Below are positions 48,178 through 59,156 of a stretch of 64,000 nucleotides of DNA, in pieces. The DNA lies in NCBI GenBank assembly GCA_050084985.1, contig JBITNC010000002.1, forward strand, positions 20,150,001 to 20,214,000. Direction: 5' to 3'. The first letter of the stretch is position 1. Each line of letters begins with the position of its first letter. The translations under genes were made by a program, and so were the position numbers. A model generated the notes under the pieces. It was not told the DNA's origin. It saw nothing but the letters and a program-made list of their open reading frames with translations, and ran no database searches. The stretch is from Nageia nagi. Lineage: Eukaryota; Pinophyta.

Positions 48178-48681
48178 GTGCCCTCGATTGTTCTCTCCGC
48201 GTTCTCAGATTCTGATTATGGGGGAGATAGAGATGATAGAAAATCAACCTCTGCATATGTGTTTAGCATTGGTTCAGGTGCTATCTCTTGGGCTTCCAAG
48301 AAGCAACCTACTGTGACTCTTTCTACCACCAAAGCTAAATATCAAGCCATGTCTGTTACCACCCAAGATGCTATTTGGCTGAGGTATCTTTTGAATGAAA
48401 TTGGGTATGAGAAAAATGGCCCATCTCTTATCTCTTCAGATAATCAATCGACTATCTCTTTGGCTAAGAATCCTGTATTCCATCAAAAAACCAAACATGT
48501 GAAAATCCAAGCCCATTTTATTAGGGAGAAGGTTCTAGATGACATCATACACTTGAAGTATTGTCCATCTACTGAAAAATTTATTGATTTATTCACCAAG
48601 CCCCTTCCTGAAGCTCAGTTCAGCAAGCTTAGGGATTCTCTCGAGTTGGTGAAGTTGCCCTCAAGGGGGAGTGAAGTTTGA
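48178..48681 (+). pseudogene. Element A RNase H and polyprotein end
   Basis: Reads SDSDYGGDRDDRKSTSAYVF, GAISWASKKQPTVTLSTTKA, KYQAMS, SSDNQSTISLAKNP and HIDVKxHFIRE-like KHVKIQAHFIREKV, and ends LVKLPSRGSEV and a TGA at 48679-48681. Copia RNase H usually has TEAEY where this copy has TKAKY. The second Glu of that motif is thought to be catalytic, so this copy has probably lost activity. Element F has TKVEY-like IIKVEY, keeping that Glu. The 167-codon frame is open but joined to RT only through a shift. Confidence 0.9.
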
Positions 48682-48749
48682 ACTTTTGTTAGTGATGACA
48701 ACTTCACCTCTAAGAGGCCTTTTTTTGTGTTATATTGTGTTGATTATGA

Positions 48750-48975
48750 TATACCTCCGTGGTAAGTTTGCTCTGCGTGAGAAACTTGTTGTACATTTTA
48801 TACCTCCGTGGTAAGTTTGCTCTGCATGAGAAACTTGTACAATTTTTTGAGCATGTAATTGATATACCTCCATGGTAAGTTCGCTCTGCGTGAGGAACTT
48901 TTTGTACATTCTATACCTCCATGGTAAGTTTGCTCTGCGTGAGAAACTTGTACAATTTTTTATGCTCTATTAAAA
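48750..48975 (+). repeat. Two-level tandem repeat in the 3' tail of element A
   Basis: TATACCTCC(G/A)TGGTAAGTTTG starts at 48750, 48799, 48863 and 48912. The spacings of 49, 64 and 49 bp mean that a 113-bp unit with two sub-repeats has been duplicated. Confidence 0.88.
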
Positions 48976-49000
48976 ATCAACACATGTCTATATACAACAG

Positions 49001-49046
49001 GTGACTATGAGTGATGGCTTGGCATCTCCGTGATGACTTATAGTGC
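49001..49046 (+). promoter_or_regulatory. Single hairpin unit in the 3' tail of element A
   Basis: TGACTATGAGTGATGGCTTGG, then GCATCTCCGTGATG, then ACTTATAGTGC. ACTATGAGT can pair with ACTTATAGT with one G-U pair. It is homologous to the five-copy array in C. Confidence 0.6.
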
Positions 49047-49432
49047 ACCATTGATTAGTTATTTATAATATGACATTATTTGATTCTCTTATTTGAATAT
49101 ATGATGCATCTAACTGATTTTGTTCATGAGTTGCTTGTAGCATGCAAGATCATCTTCAGAAATGCAGGTTACTCACCTTGTGTAAGCAAGCTCATGGAGA
49201 CTCACATGTCAGCTTAAAGTTGATTGACTACTATGTACAGTGAAACCAGTTGTGGTTAATGATTGTATTGTAAACCATTTTTTGTCAAATGGTAATGTAG
49301 TGAGTCTCAAACTAGTTCTCAAAAAGATTCTCAAATATGTAAATGTTCTCATCTCCACTTGTATTTCTATAGAGGAGAACTCTCTCTTACTCTCTCTCTT
49401 CTCTCTTCTACGCTCTATCCCAATATTGCATT

Positions 49433-49441
49433 AAGGGGGAG
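49433..49441 (+). other. Polypurine tract of element A
   Basis: AAGGGGGAG directly before the 3' LTR. Confidence 0.92.
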
Positions 49442-49898
49442 TGTTAGAATTTGTAATGAAATATTGTGAATATCTAAACTCCTTGTAAATTCAATTAATC
49501 ACTTAAAGGATATGTAGATACCTTAAGGGATTAATTGAATTCTTTATTATGTAGACTTTGAATTTACCATATGGTTAGTTGGTAGGTTAAAGTTAGGTGA
49601 TACATTTATTGTAACCCTAACCTTACCCTTGGGTTAAAGGGAGGTTAGGGAGGTGCTCTCAAGCTATAAATAGAGGGCCTCTCCTCTTGTAACATAACTA
49701 AGTTTTTGGAGTAAGATTACTCTACTAGTTGTGTAGGAGAGAAAGAGAATTGTTGTAAGAGGTGCATAGATTGAGAATTGAGAACTAGTTGTGGATGTAC
49801 TCCCAAGGAGGGAGGAACCACATTATATTTGTGTTATGTTGAATGATTGAGTTTCCTAGTCTTAGGCCTTGAGGATTAGAGTAGATCTAAATCCTTCA
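49442..49898 (+). repeat. 3' LTR of element A (457 bp)
   Basis: Starts TGTTAGAATTTG and ends AATCCTTCA. By hand alignment it differs from the 5' LTR at six sites, five of them transitions. Confidence 0.95.
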
Positions 49899-49903
49899 TC
49901 TTG

Positions 49904-51130
49904 ATGTCAAGGCAAATTATTTACAAGAGTTGACTAATGGGAACATAAGCATAAATTAGGCTCAATAATATTTAGAAGATCAGTAGCATCATCTCCTATA
50001 TGGTGAAACACCCTCATAAGTGGGAGTGTACTATGGTCATGCTTTGAGCCATAGGCATACAAAAAACCTCCTCCACCATAATAGACTTGTAAAGGCACAA
50101 TGTCACATCACTCTCCTATAAGTTGGAAAAGGTATTACCTAAATTTGATGTTGTAGCTCCCACCAAGTGATGCTTTTCCTAACCTTGAATGTGAATGACA
50201 TTCTTCTCCAATACTAATGAGGCATTATTTGGCCTCATAAAATTTATGTGGTTATACAACCACACCATCAACACATGAAGCAACCTAATGCTTTTCATAT
50301 CTTCTCCTTAATCCTATAAAGATTATGGATAAGTGCAACAAGGATGGTTGTGCACTAATTTAGCTATGTCATCCTATTTCACAATCTCTCTAGAATGAGT
50401 GCATATGAGAAACAAAGGGTGATATTACCCTTCTCAAATTGAACCATAGTAGACAAGATGCTTTTTGAATCCTTAGAGCTTTACACTAATTATTTCCTTT
50501 CAGTTTAAAGTGATATTGGACACATTGCTTATGTTCTTACAAGGTATACATAAGGTGTTGCAAGGGATACACCTTTGGTTGCACAAAGATGCCATGCGTT
50601 ATTTTAGGGATCAAGTGAATTTACTCAAACTAGGGCAATTCCAAACTTCATTCAACACCATTAATAACAAAATTACCAACTAGATATAAAATAATGTTAA
50701 ATTATGAACTTATCTCTCCAAACCATGCATTCATATAAATTCCAAATTAGGGAAAAATTATAAAATATTCAATATACATCGAAAAATATCCCAAAAAATG
50801 GAACAAACTTGTCCAAGAGTTAGATCTCAAGAAAATGATAAAAAATATATTTGAAAGTGGCAAAAATAATATTTTATTGCAATGATTAAGATATGAGCCT
50901 TTAAAAGTGAATTGGCCACTCCTAAAGTGTGATGTCCCAACTAGGGGGCAAAATCCTCAACTCTAAGAACTCAAAAAATGTAGGAAAATGCTCTTCAAGG
51001 TGGACAAACTCTTGGAAGGTTGATTTGATGATTCCAAGATATCTAAATGGCCTTCTAGGTGTGACATCCTAGTAGTGATGATGAATCTTCAACAACTAAG
51101 GTGAATCTTGAAGGAACTTAAGGTGGATCT
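49904..51130 (-). other. Unassigned DNA between elements A and F, probably more of element I
   Basis: Continues the sequence interrupted by element A. On the minus strand this is where gag and protease of I would be expected, but no motif could be confirmed. I see no gene. Confidence 0.4.
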
Positions 51131-51625
51131 TGAAAGAACTAACACTAACAAGATAATTCCTAAATAACCAAGATCACATGAAAGCTCTCAATTCACATCT
51201 AACTATCACACAAAGCAATCTCACAAAGATGACATAAGATGTATATGGTTCCTCCAACTAGGAGTACATCCACTAACTAGATCTTTCTTCTTAATAAATA
51301 TGAATCTTACAATTCTTCTATTCTTTTCTCCTAATCACTATCTTATATCATAATTTCACTCTATAATTGGTATGTAATCATAAGAAGGGATCGTCTATTT
51401 ACAGACCAAAATCTCTCTTTGGATCATCCTTTTATCCAATGTACAAAAGCATGACATGCACATCCTTTTACCCAATGGACATGCTCATGATATGGAGTGT
51501 AGGATAAGTTACATTATCATATTCACTTAAATACTTAAGGTATCAAATGATAACTTTAAACATTAGTGAATTTATATAGATGATTTAATAAAAATCTTTA
51601 CAATAATGTATTATACATTACAACA
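51131..51625 (-). repeat. 3' LTR of element F (495 bp)
   Basis: The minus strand starts TGTTGTAATGTATAAT at 51625 and ends TTCTTTCA at 51131. Same family as the LTRs of C and J. Confidence 0.92.
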
Positions 51626-51984
51626 CTCCCCCTTAATGCAATATTAGGATAGAGTGAGTAAGAAAGAAGAAGAAAAGAAAATAAGAGAGTTCTCCTCCAA
51701 ATAGATACAATAAAGATAAGAACTTTTTACATATTTGTGAAGTAATAAAGATCTAGTTTGAGACTCACTACTTTTTCAAATGCAATTATTAACCATAATT
51801 GATTTTAATGTACATGAAGTAGTCATCCAACTGGAAGTCATGAAGAGTCTCCAAAAGCCTGCATACCTGAGGTAAGTAACCTACAATCTCAAAAGAACTT
51901 GCAAGTCATAAGTAGCTCAAATAACCAGATCAGTTAAATGCATCATATTTATATCAACAAAGATAAATCACACAAATGCCATCA

Positions 51985-52330
51985 TGAACTGATCAATAGT
52001 GCACTATAAATCATCATGAAGATGCCATGTCAAAAATATATCATTACAAAATAAAGTATGTATATATGAGTATCTCACATATGGATAACTAAACAATACC
52101 AAAAGACACATAAGAGTTTCTCACACATGGATAATTGAACAATGCTAGATTGATCAAAAATAAAGTATGCACATACGAGTTCCTCACATATGGATAAATG
52201 AATAGTGCCCAAAAGACACATAAGAGTTCCTCACACATGGATAACTGAATAGTGTTAGATTGGTCAATTTGTATAATAAGTTTCTTATGCAGAGTGAATT
52301 TACCATGAAGGTGTACAACAAAATCAACAC
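51985..52330 (-). repeat. 3' tail repeats of element F
   Basis: Contains several copies of the CCATATGTGAG(A/G)AACTC word seen in C, a CTTCATGGTAAATTCACTCTGC copy related to the 48750 repeat of A, and one decayed hairpin unit near 51990-52035. Confidence 0.7.
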
Positions 52331-52394
52331 TATACAACACAAAATTCTCCTAGGGGTGAAGTTGTTCTCATAAACAAGAATTCAACACAATAAT

Positions 52395-52991
52395 TCAAAC
52401 TTCACTCCCCTTTGAAGGAAACTTCACCAACTTAATAACATCCTTAAGCTTACAGAACTTAGCTTTCAAGAGAGACTTGGTGAACAAATTAGTAGAGTTC
52501 AAAGTGGATGGAATATACTTTAGGTGTATAATTCCATCAAGAACCTTCTCCCTGATAAAATGGGTATAGATTTCCATATGTTTTATTCTCTGATGGAACA
52601 TAAGATTTTTAACCAAAGAAATAGTTTATTGATTGTTTGAAGAAATGAAATATGAGCCACCATTTTCATATCCAATTTTTTTTAGAATATGCCTTAGCTA
52701 AATGGTTTCTTAGGTGGCAACAAACATGGCATGGTATTCAACTTTTATGATAGAAAGAGAAATGGTAGGCTACTTCTTGGAAGTTTAAGAGATAGCACCT
52801 GAATCAATGCTAAACACATATGCAGAGGTTGACTTCTTATCATCTCTATCTCCCCTATAGTCAAAATATAAGAATCCAAAGAGAATAAATGAAGACAACT
52901 TAGAACACTTGAGAGCAAAATCCTTAGTCTTTATAACATACCTCAAGATTTGCTTAAAAGCATTAAGATGCTTAACATATGGTTTTTGCAT
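52395..52991 (-). pseudogene. Element F RNase H (broken)
   Basis: Two frames are needed. In 52991-52785 it reads MQKPYVKHLNAFKQILRYV, FDYRGDRDDKKSTSAYVFS and IDSGAIS. In 52616-52395 it reads HQRIKHMEIYTHFIREKVLD to the end FPSKGSEV. It is collinear with element A 48080-48681. The link between the frames contains stops. Confidence 0.85.
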
Positions 52992-53093
52992 GAATCATGC
53001 CATCAAATTCATTGCAAATGTAATATCTAGCTTGAATATAATTAAATACAAAAGACTACCAATTAATTGCCTATAAGCTATAGCATCAACTAA

Positions 53094-53840
53094 CTAAAAG
53101 TTGGATCTTAGAGAAATAGTGATTCTAAGAGAGACTGAGATTGTAGCATTTTTACACTTTTCCATTCTAAATTTTTGCAAGATGTCTGATATATACTTAA
53201 ATTGATTGAGATAAGTATAATCCTTGTATTGATACACTTTCATTCTAAGATAGTGTAAAAGATTAAGATCAGTTATTTTAAATGTTGCCTTAAGTTTAGA
53301 TATGCACTCTTGAATGATTTCATCATTATTTTTAGTAATTAAAACATCATCAACATAAAAAAGAATCAAGACCACATCTTTTCCTTGATTGAGCACATAT
53401 AGATCAAAGTTAAAAAAACACTTAGAGAATCTAATATCTATAAAGCACCTTAAAATGTTTTTGTACCAAGTTTTAGGTGCTTATTTGAGTCCATATAATG
53501 TCTTCTTTAGCTTGCACATAAAAGACTCTTTATCTTCCATAATAAACCTTTCTGGTTGGTTCATAAAGATTTTCACATCTAATTCACCATTGAAAAATGC
53601 ACTCTTAACATCAAGTTGAAAAACTTTTCATCCTTGAGCTACAGAAAGAGCAAGAATAACTCTCACAATAGACATCTTTACCACAGAAGCAAAGGTTTCC
53701 TTATAATTTATATCGTATTTTTGAGTAAAACTTTTATTTACTAATCTTACCTTGTATTTCTTAATATCTTCATTTGAATTGAATTTGACCTTGTAGATCC
53801 ACTTATTATCAATCACATTCTTTTCATTGAGAACCAAGTC
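53094..53840 (-). pseudogene. Element F reverse transcriptase (broken)
   Basis: In 53837-53628 it reads NKWIYKVKFNSNEDIKKYKV, FTQKYDINYKETFASVVKMS. In 53396-53094 it reads MLNQGKDVVLILFYVDDVLI, with YVDD intact, and YLNQFKYISDILQKF. It is collinear with element A. Confidence 0.87.
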
Positions 53841-54012
53841 CTAAGTCTTATTTTTCATAAGCACCTCATATTCCTTTTATAGCTTTCATCCAATGCTCAT
53901 GCTTAGAAGCTTCTTTGAAGGTTGAAGGCTCATGCTTATTTTTAATCTTGGCAATTAAAGATTTGTTCAAAGTCATGATCCTTGTTACCCTCTATGTTAG
54001 AGAATTTTATTT

Positions 54013-55150
54013 CTAAAGTGACTTATCTACACTAATATCCAACCAATTAGGAGCAACTAAAGAGTCCTTTAGATCATTAACATCTTCATTAGAAGCAGAT
54101 TCTTCAAAAAGTTCATTAAGCTTTACATCTCTTGAAATGAATATTACTTTATAGGTTAGAAAGTAGATCTTGTAACCTTTATGCTGATTATCATAATTTA
54201 TAAAGATACATTTTTTAGCTTTTTTATCTAACTTCTTTATTTTTTCAAAAATAATGTAAGAAAATGTTTCACAACCAAACACTTTAAGGTGAGAAATGTT
54301 AGGTTTTCTTTTTAACCATGATTTAAAAAGAGTTTTACTATCAATGACTTTTATGGGACACCTATTCAAGATATAAATAACAATGCTCATAGCTTCACCC
54401 CATAAGAATTTAAGAAGATTACCTAACATGCATCTAGCCATCTTCATAATTATTCTATTTTTTTTCGATAACATTGTTCTGTTGAGGAGTGTAAGGAATT
54501 ATAAACTACCTCTTGATTCCATACTTAGCATAATAGTCATTGAATTCATTGCTATTATATTCTCCTCTATTATTTGATCTCAACATTTTAATTTTAAGGT
54601 TAGTTTGATTTTTAACAAAGGCCTTAAAAACTTCAAAACTCTCAAAGGTTTGGTCTTTGTGCTCAAGTAGATACCTAAAGATCATCCTACTAAAGTCATC
54701 AATGAAGGTTCAGACATAAGATGCTCTTCTAAATGACTTAGTTTAAAATGAACCCATCAAATTTGAATGCAAAAGTTGAAGAGGTTAAGATACTTTTGCT
54801 ACTTTTTTTTTTCAAACTTTTATCTATGCATTTTATCAAGAATGCATTTTTTGCATAGACCAATTGAAAGAGAAATTATAGGCAAACCTTTCATGAGTTC
54901 TTGGTATTTTATGATTTGAATATTTTTATGGTTAAGGTGCTCTAAACAATGGTGCCAAATATTACCTTTAGAACACATACTAAAAGTAAGACACATCTTT
55001 AATAGAATTTAATCCATAATGTAGAGGTTATCTTTCATCGATCTTTTAACCAAAATGGTAAATCTTTTCTTAATACATCAAGATTAAGAGTCAAACTCAA
55101 AAGAATATCCTTTTCTAGCAAATTGAATTACAGAAAAAAAGTTCATCCTT
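54013..55150 (-). pseudogene. Element F integrase (broken)
   Basis: The C-terminal half (54474-54013) reads ARCMLGNLLKFLWGEAMSIV, ILNRCPIKV and FISRDVKLNELFEE. The catalytic half (about 54800-54480) reads LMGSF(stop)TKS, YLLEHKDQTFESF and GEYNSNEFNDYYAKYGIKR(stop)F. Stops at 54743-54745 (TAA) and 54506-54508 (TAG) align with element A stops at 46351 and 46588. The distance between them is 237 bp in both elements. Confidence 0.85.
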
Positions 55151-55241
55151 AACTTAGGAACATAAAGAACATTTTCAAAAAAAATTTCATGAATTAGCAC
55201 ACTTCTAATTCCTTAGACTTCAAGGGTAAAGTTGTCACCTA

Positions 55242-55640
55242 TCACAATGGTATCTTTTTTATACTTGTGAAAATTTTTAAACTTTTTTTTTTAAAATATA
55301 GGTGATTAGTGCAATCAGAGTTAACAATCCATTTAAATAAAAAAAGGTGATACGAGGAGTAGACTGCCATAGCAAAATTAGTATGAATATTTTTCTTTCC
55401 TTTGTAGTTCTTTACATTTATATTACCTTTATTCTTTTCTCTCTCTTTTTTTTGTAGCAATTAATTTTTTTATGACTTTAAATACCATAATAGTTACAAT
55501 TATCATCAAAATTTTCTTTAGCATAAGGAGTGTTTGCTTTACCTTTTCTATTTCTTTGTTTAAAATGATTATTATTACTATTGTTCCAACTACTATGGTT
55601 GTTTCTATTATTCCTATTGCTGTTGCAGCCATTTTTTTTT
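55242..55640 (-). pseudogene. Element F gag zinc-knuckle region and protease (broken)
   Basis: The minus strand reads FKQRNRKGKANTPYAKENFD, then CNYYGI(stop)SHKKINCYK, a degraded version of the CX2CX4HX4C knuckle of element A. It then reads WIVNSDCTNHLYF, a protease with Asp replaced by Asn and Gly by Asp. A 50-bp T/A-rich run near 55628-55670 adds shifts. Confidence 0.8.
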
Positions 55641-55651
55641 CTCAAATTTTT

Positions 55652-56330
55652 TTAAGAAATTTTTTTTTTTTGATAGTTGAACTTCTTTTTAAAAAGAGTT
55701 TTGGTTACTCTAAGAGCAATGTTATTATCTTTAGGAGAAGAAATCAACCTTTTATTATTAAAGAGTTCTTCATGCTTCAATAGATGCTTTGAAAAGTTTT
55801 CAAAGGAGAAAACTTTTTCTTCATCATCAAGTCTTATTTCCATAATCATCATAAATTTTTCAAACTTTGAAGAATGATAAAGACTATGAACTCATAATTG
55901 ATCTAATTACATTCGTAAGTAACAAGTTAGATCTTTAGGTCAATAATTTTATTCAAGTAGATAGCCATATTTTTATCTTTCTCTTAAAAATATTGAAGCA
56001 ACTATTAGAGAATGGTAAATCTTTTTAAAAAGTTTGAACTAAGATAGATTTTCTTAAACTTATCCCATGCTTTTTTTACCGAGGTTGAATAGAAAATTAT
56101 CAAGAGCACATCATCTAAAATTACATAATAAATCATGAAGGTTGCTAATTCATTCTTCATGTTGTAAACCTCTAGTGCCTTCTCATCTGTAGAAGGTACA
56201 AAATTTTTATTCACTATTTACTAAAGCTTCTTTTCTTACAATTCAACTCTTATTCGAGATTTTCAAATCCCATAGTTGAAACCATCAAGAATGTGTTTGG
56301 ATAAGAAGGATTCTTCTATTTGCTACACAA
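55652..56330 (-). pseudogene. Element F gag body (broken)
   Basis: Reads FLSKHILDGFNYGI, VPSTDEKALEVYNMKNELAT, KAWDKFKKIYLSSNFLKRFT, then EFIVFII and IRLDDEEKVFSFENFSKHLL. The start ATG is lost. Stops at 56236-56238 (TAA) and 55903-55905 (TAG) align with element A stops at 44876 and 45209; the spacing is 333 bp in both. Confidence 0.85.
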
Positions 56331-56554
56331 AAATATGAAATAATAAGCATGTAATTTCAATAAACAACATTAAATATTAAGTTTTAACCAAATAAATAAT
56401 ATATGTTACATTTAACACTAAAGATATGCTTGATTTGATTCAAAAGTGTAAATATTTTACAATTTAAATAATAACCCATGTACCCAAATACATTTCTCAT
56501 CTCAAGAATCGAAGATGTAGAGTGATATTATTGAGACTTATTTTCTTATCTAAA

Positions 56555-56985
56555 GTTAGGCTTTCAGTTGGATGTCCACACAAAAAAAGTCTGAATCCTA
56601 CCAATTCTTAACCAGTTCCCTTTGAAAAGTAATATACTCTCACAAGAGATATTAGCTATTTTTTAAAGTTTTAATATTTATTAGATCGATCAAATTATTA
56701 ATCTTGATTAGGTTTCAAGTTATCCTCCTAGGTTATCAAGATAATCTTTGAATGGACATACAGATATGTGGTATTAGTACACACATACCTATCCACCTAT
56801 GGGAGTTAAATTTAGACTAATAGAGGACTTAAAGGTAATTAAGAAGTATGAACTTTTCACCATTTAGATAATCAAACTTAAAAGCTCTAATCTACCTATC
56901 CTCACCTCATGGCTCCTCGAACAAGTCATGTTACGAAATGTACGTATGAATGTATTCATTTTAAGGGGTTACTCATATCAATATT
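56555..56985 (-). promoter_or_regulatory. Conserved leader block of element F
   Basis: Reverse-complement match, with decay, to C 21655-22110 and A 44220-44650 (GGGGTTACTCAT start, GGAGCCATGAGGTGAGGATA, GATAACCTAGGAGGATAAC). Confidence 0.6.
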
Positions 56986-57179
56986 TGCATTTTTATTTGC
57001 ATAAGTAAATAAAGTAAAGTACAAAACATGAAATAAAAGAGCATAAATAAAATATCATCAATTAAAAAATTTGAAACTTAAGTGTCCAATGGATTTTGTT
57101 TACCAATCCCTAAAAGACATCTTTACATCATTTCTTATTTTGCATAAGTTTATTCTATATAAAGATAAATATATGTATT

Positions 57180-57701
57180 TTCAAATCATAAGTATGCATA
57201 TACTCAACATGCATTTTTAATTCATAAGCATGCATCTTAAAAATTTTAAATCCTAAGCATTAACTTAAAAAATTTAAGTTCTAAAGCATGCATTAAAAAA
57301 ATTAAGCTTTAAGCATTAAGCAAAAAAATGCATTATTCACATAGCTTTAAAAATTTAAGTAAGCATGCATCATAACTTAAAAAATTAAGTACTAAGCATG
57401 CATTTATTAACAAATAAGTATTAAGAATGTATTAAAAAAATCACTAAGCATTAATTTAAAGTAAGTATGCATTATTTGCATGAGGAGTTTTGTCACTGCA
57501 ATCTAGATAAATATTTAAGTAAAGAGAAAAAATAAACTCCCCCTTCTTTGACTTAAACACTTATCCTAAAGATAGCATACTAAGTTATCTTTAAAAAATA
57601 TATGCATGCTAAAAATTCTAAGTATGTATTCATATTAATATTTTAAGTAAAAAATTCCCTCTTTTTACTTGAAGAGTAGCATAGCTAAATTAAAGTAGCA
57701 T

Positions 57702-57738
<37 letters not shown>

Positions 57739-57780
57739 TAATAATTTGCTTAGGTAAATTAAAAAAAAAAAAAACTTAAG
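57180..57780 (-). repeat. GCATGC-rich and poly-A leader DNA of element F
   Basis: Many (A)GCATGCAT and TTAAGT words, plus a long A run at 57710-57737. It corresponds to the GCATGC arrays in the leaders of A and C. Confidence 0.65.
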
Positions 57781-58059
57781 CAAATAAAATCTCCATTTTA
57801 GGAGTAATGATGAAAAAAAATACTTTAACATTAATGTAATTTGGATAGTCTATGTACTTTAGATCTATCTTAAAGGCAATTCATTATGGGTAAAAAAAGT
57901 GAAGTATACGTTTGCACAAGACATGAATGCTAATAGAGGCATTAAAGACTAAAGAAGGCTTGCAAGAAAGTCCAAAATTAATGATTGTTGTAATCAACAA
58001 GGAAAAAAAGTAAAGGAAGAGGAAGACATTAAAGGCAACAAAACAAAACAAAAAAAATT

Positions 58060-58500
58060 AACCATGAGCAATGAGGAGGTGGCTAGCGAAGTGAGCAGAG
58101 GGTGGTCATAGTAGAGGAGAGAAGCGAAGAGGAGGTGCGAGGAGTGACATCGATAGAGGAGGTTTCTGCATGGAGGTGAGGATCCAACATCATAGTAAGG
58201 AGGAGCCGTGCGATCTCATGGAGATAGTAAAAAAATATTTTTGTTGGATCTCAACAAGCCAACACCTAGAGTGTATTCGCTACCTCAGCAAATGGGAAGG
58301 AGGCTGACAAAAGGAGGCCTGCGGGAAGGAGGTGAGATGATGGGAGGGATCATGAGGCAGCACGAGGGCATAAGGAGGATATAGGCCACCATCAGATCAC
58401 CACCATACATGAGGCGATGTTTACTGCCAAGACCCTTTAGGATAGGCCAGATTATTGGACAAAAAAATGACCTCATGGGGAGACAGTAGCAAGGATAGCA
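58060..58500 (-). other. Pyrimidine-rich leader island of element F (purine-rich on +)
   Basis: The plus strand is rich in GAGGAGG, GAAGAGG and GGAGG words. In element orientation it is pyrimidine-rich like the islands of A and C. The 63-codon frame 58285-58476 is a by-product. Confidence 0.4.
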
Positions 58501-58599
58501 GAGGAGCTAGTTGGTAACCAATTGCATCAAAAAGGTTAGTAACCAATTGCATCATAAAAAAATGGACTAACACATCTTCAAAGAAAAAATATGTTATTA

Positions 58600-58740
58600 C
58601 AAAATAAATAATGGTTTAGTTCGTGTGCACAGGTCGATCTATGTGCACAGGTCGATTCATGTGCATGAGCTGATTCTTGTTCAAGGGGTGATTCCTATGC
58701 ATGAGCCAATTCATGTGTATGGGTTTTGTCCATGAAGAGA
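58600..58740. repeat. Short tandem repeats in element F leader
   Basis: GTGCACAGGTCGAT(C/T)(T/C)ATGTGC-like units of about 21-24 bp recur about five times with decay (GTGCATGAGC(T/C)GATTC, GTGTATGGGTTT). Confidence 0.65.
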
Positions 58741-58842
58741 TTTATACCTTCTCTTATGTATAACTCAAACAAGAAAAGTAACCTCAAAAGATGAAGAAGG
58801 ATGGCAAACCTCCAAGATGTTGAAGAAGAACTTCCACACCAA

Positions 58843-58857
58843 GCTTTGATACCAATT
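58843..58857 (-). other. Primer-binding site of element F
   Basis: The minus strand reads AATTGGTATCAAAGC after the LTR, one base from the initiator-Met core. Confidence 0.85.
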
Positions 58858-59156
58858 TGAAGGAACTAACACTAACAAGATAATTCATAAATAACCAAGA
58901 TCACATGAAATTTCTCAATTCACATCTAACTATCACACAAAGCAATCTCACAAAGATGACACAAGATGTAAGTGGTTCCTCCAATTAGGAGTACATCCAC
59001 TAACTAGATCTTTATTCTTAACAAATATGAACTCTTACAATTTTTCTATTCTTTTCTTCTAACCACTATCCTATAGCATAATTTTACTTCACAATTGGTG
59101 TGTAATTACAAAGAGGGAGCTTTTTATTTATAGGCCAAAATCCCTCTTTAGATCAC
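58858..59156 (-). repeat. 5' LTR remnant of element F (299 bp)
   Basis: Aligns with the inner 300 bp of the F, C and J LTRs and ends abruptly at GATCAC where element E begins. The rest should lie to the right of E, outside the window. Confidence 0.88.

Larger units (their letters stand above)
41264..49898 (+). mobile_element. Full-length Copia element A (insertion TSD TCTTG)
   Basis: Two 457-bp LTRs (41264-41720, 49442-49898) differ at 6 positions by hand alignment. Perfect 5-bp repeats TCTTG flank them (41259-41263, 49899-49903). Inside, in order, are the primer site, a 3-kb leader with intron signals and PPR-derived repeats, gag, protease, integrase, reverse transcriptase, RNase H, a repeat-rich 3' tail and the polypurine tract. 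The order PR-IN-RT-RH is that of Ty1/Copia. At least seven in-frame stops and several frameshifts make it non-autonomous despite its young LTRs. Confidence 0.95.
51131..59156 (-). mobile_element. Decayed Copia element F, 5' LTR cut by element E
   Basis: On the minus strand the 5' LTR remnant (59156-58858), primer site, leader, gag, protease, integrase, RT, RNase H, 3' tail, polypurine tract (AAGGGGGAG, 51634-51626) and 3' LTR (51625-51131) follow in Copia order. The protein sequences are close relatives of element A, but the LTR belongs to the C/J family. The left flank ends GATCT; the matching right flank would lie beyond element E. All coding parts are broken. Catalytic Asp codons have changed in the protease (VNSDCTNH) and integrase (HSNLMGSF, RSNNRGEY). 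Confidence 0.92.

Noticed and set aside
44795-48681. Idea that TAA and TAG are recoded as Gln throughout this Copia group
   Set aside because: Element F also has stops at non-Gln positions (TGA at a conserved Trp near 56260, TAA at the zinc-knuckle Tyr near 55480), and one stop of A (45077) faces Ser in F. Ordinary decay plus shared ancestry explains more. It is kept only as a minor alternative.
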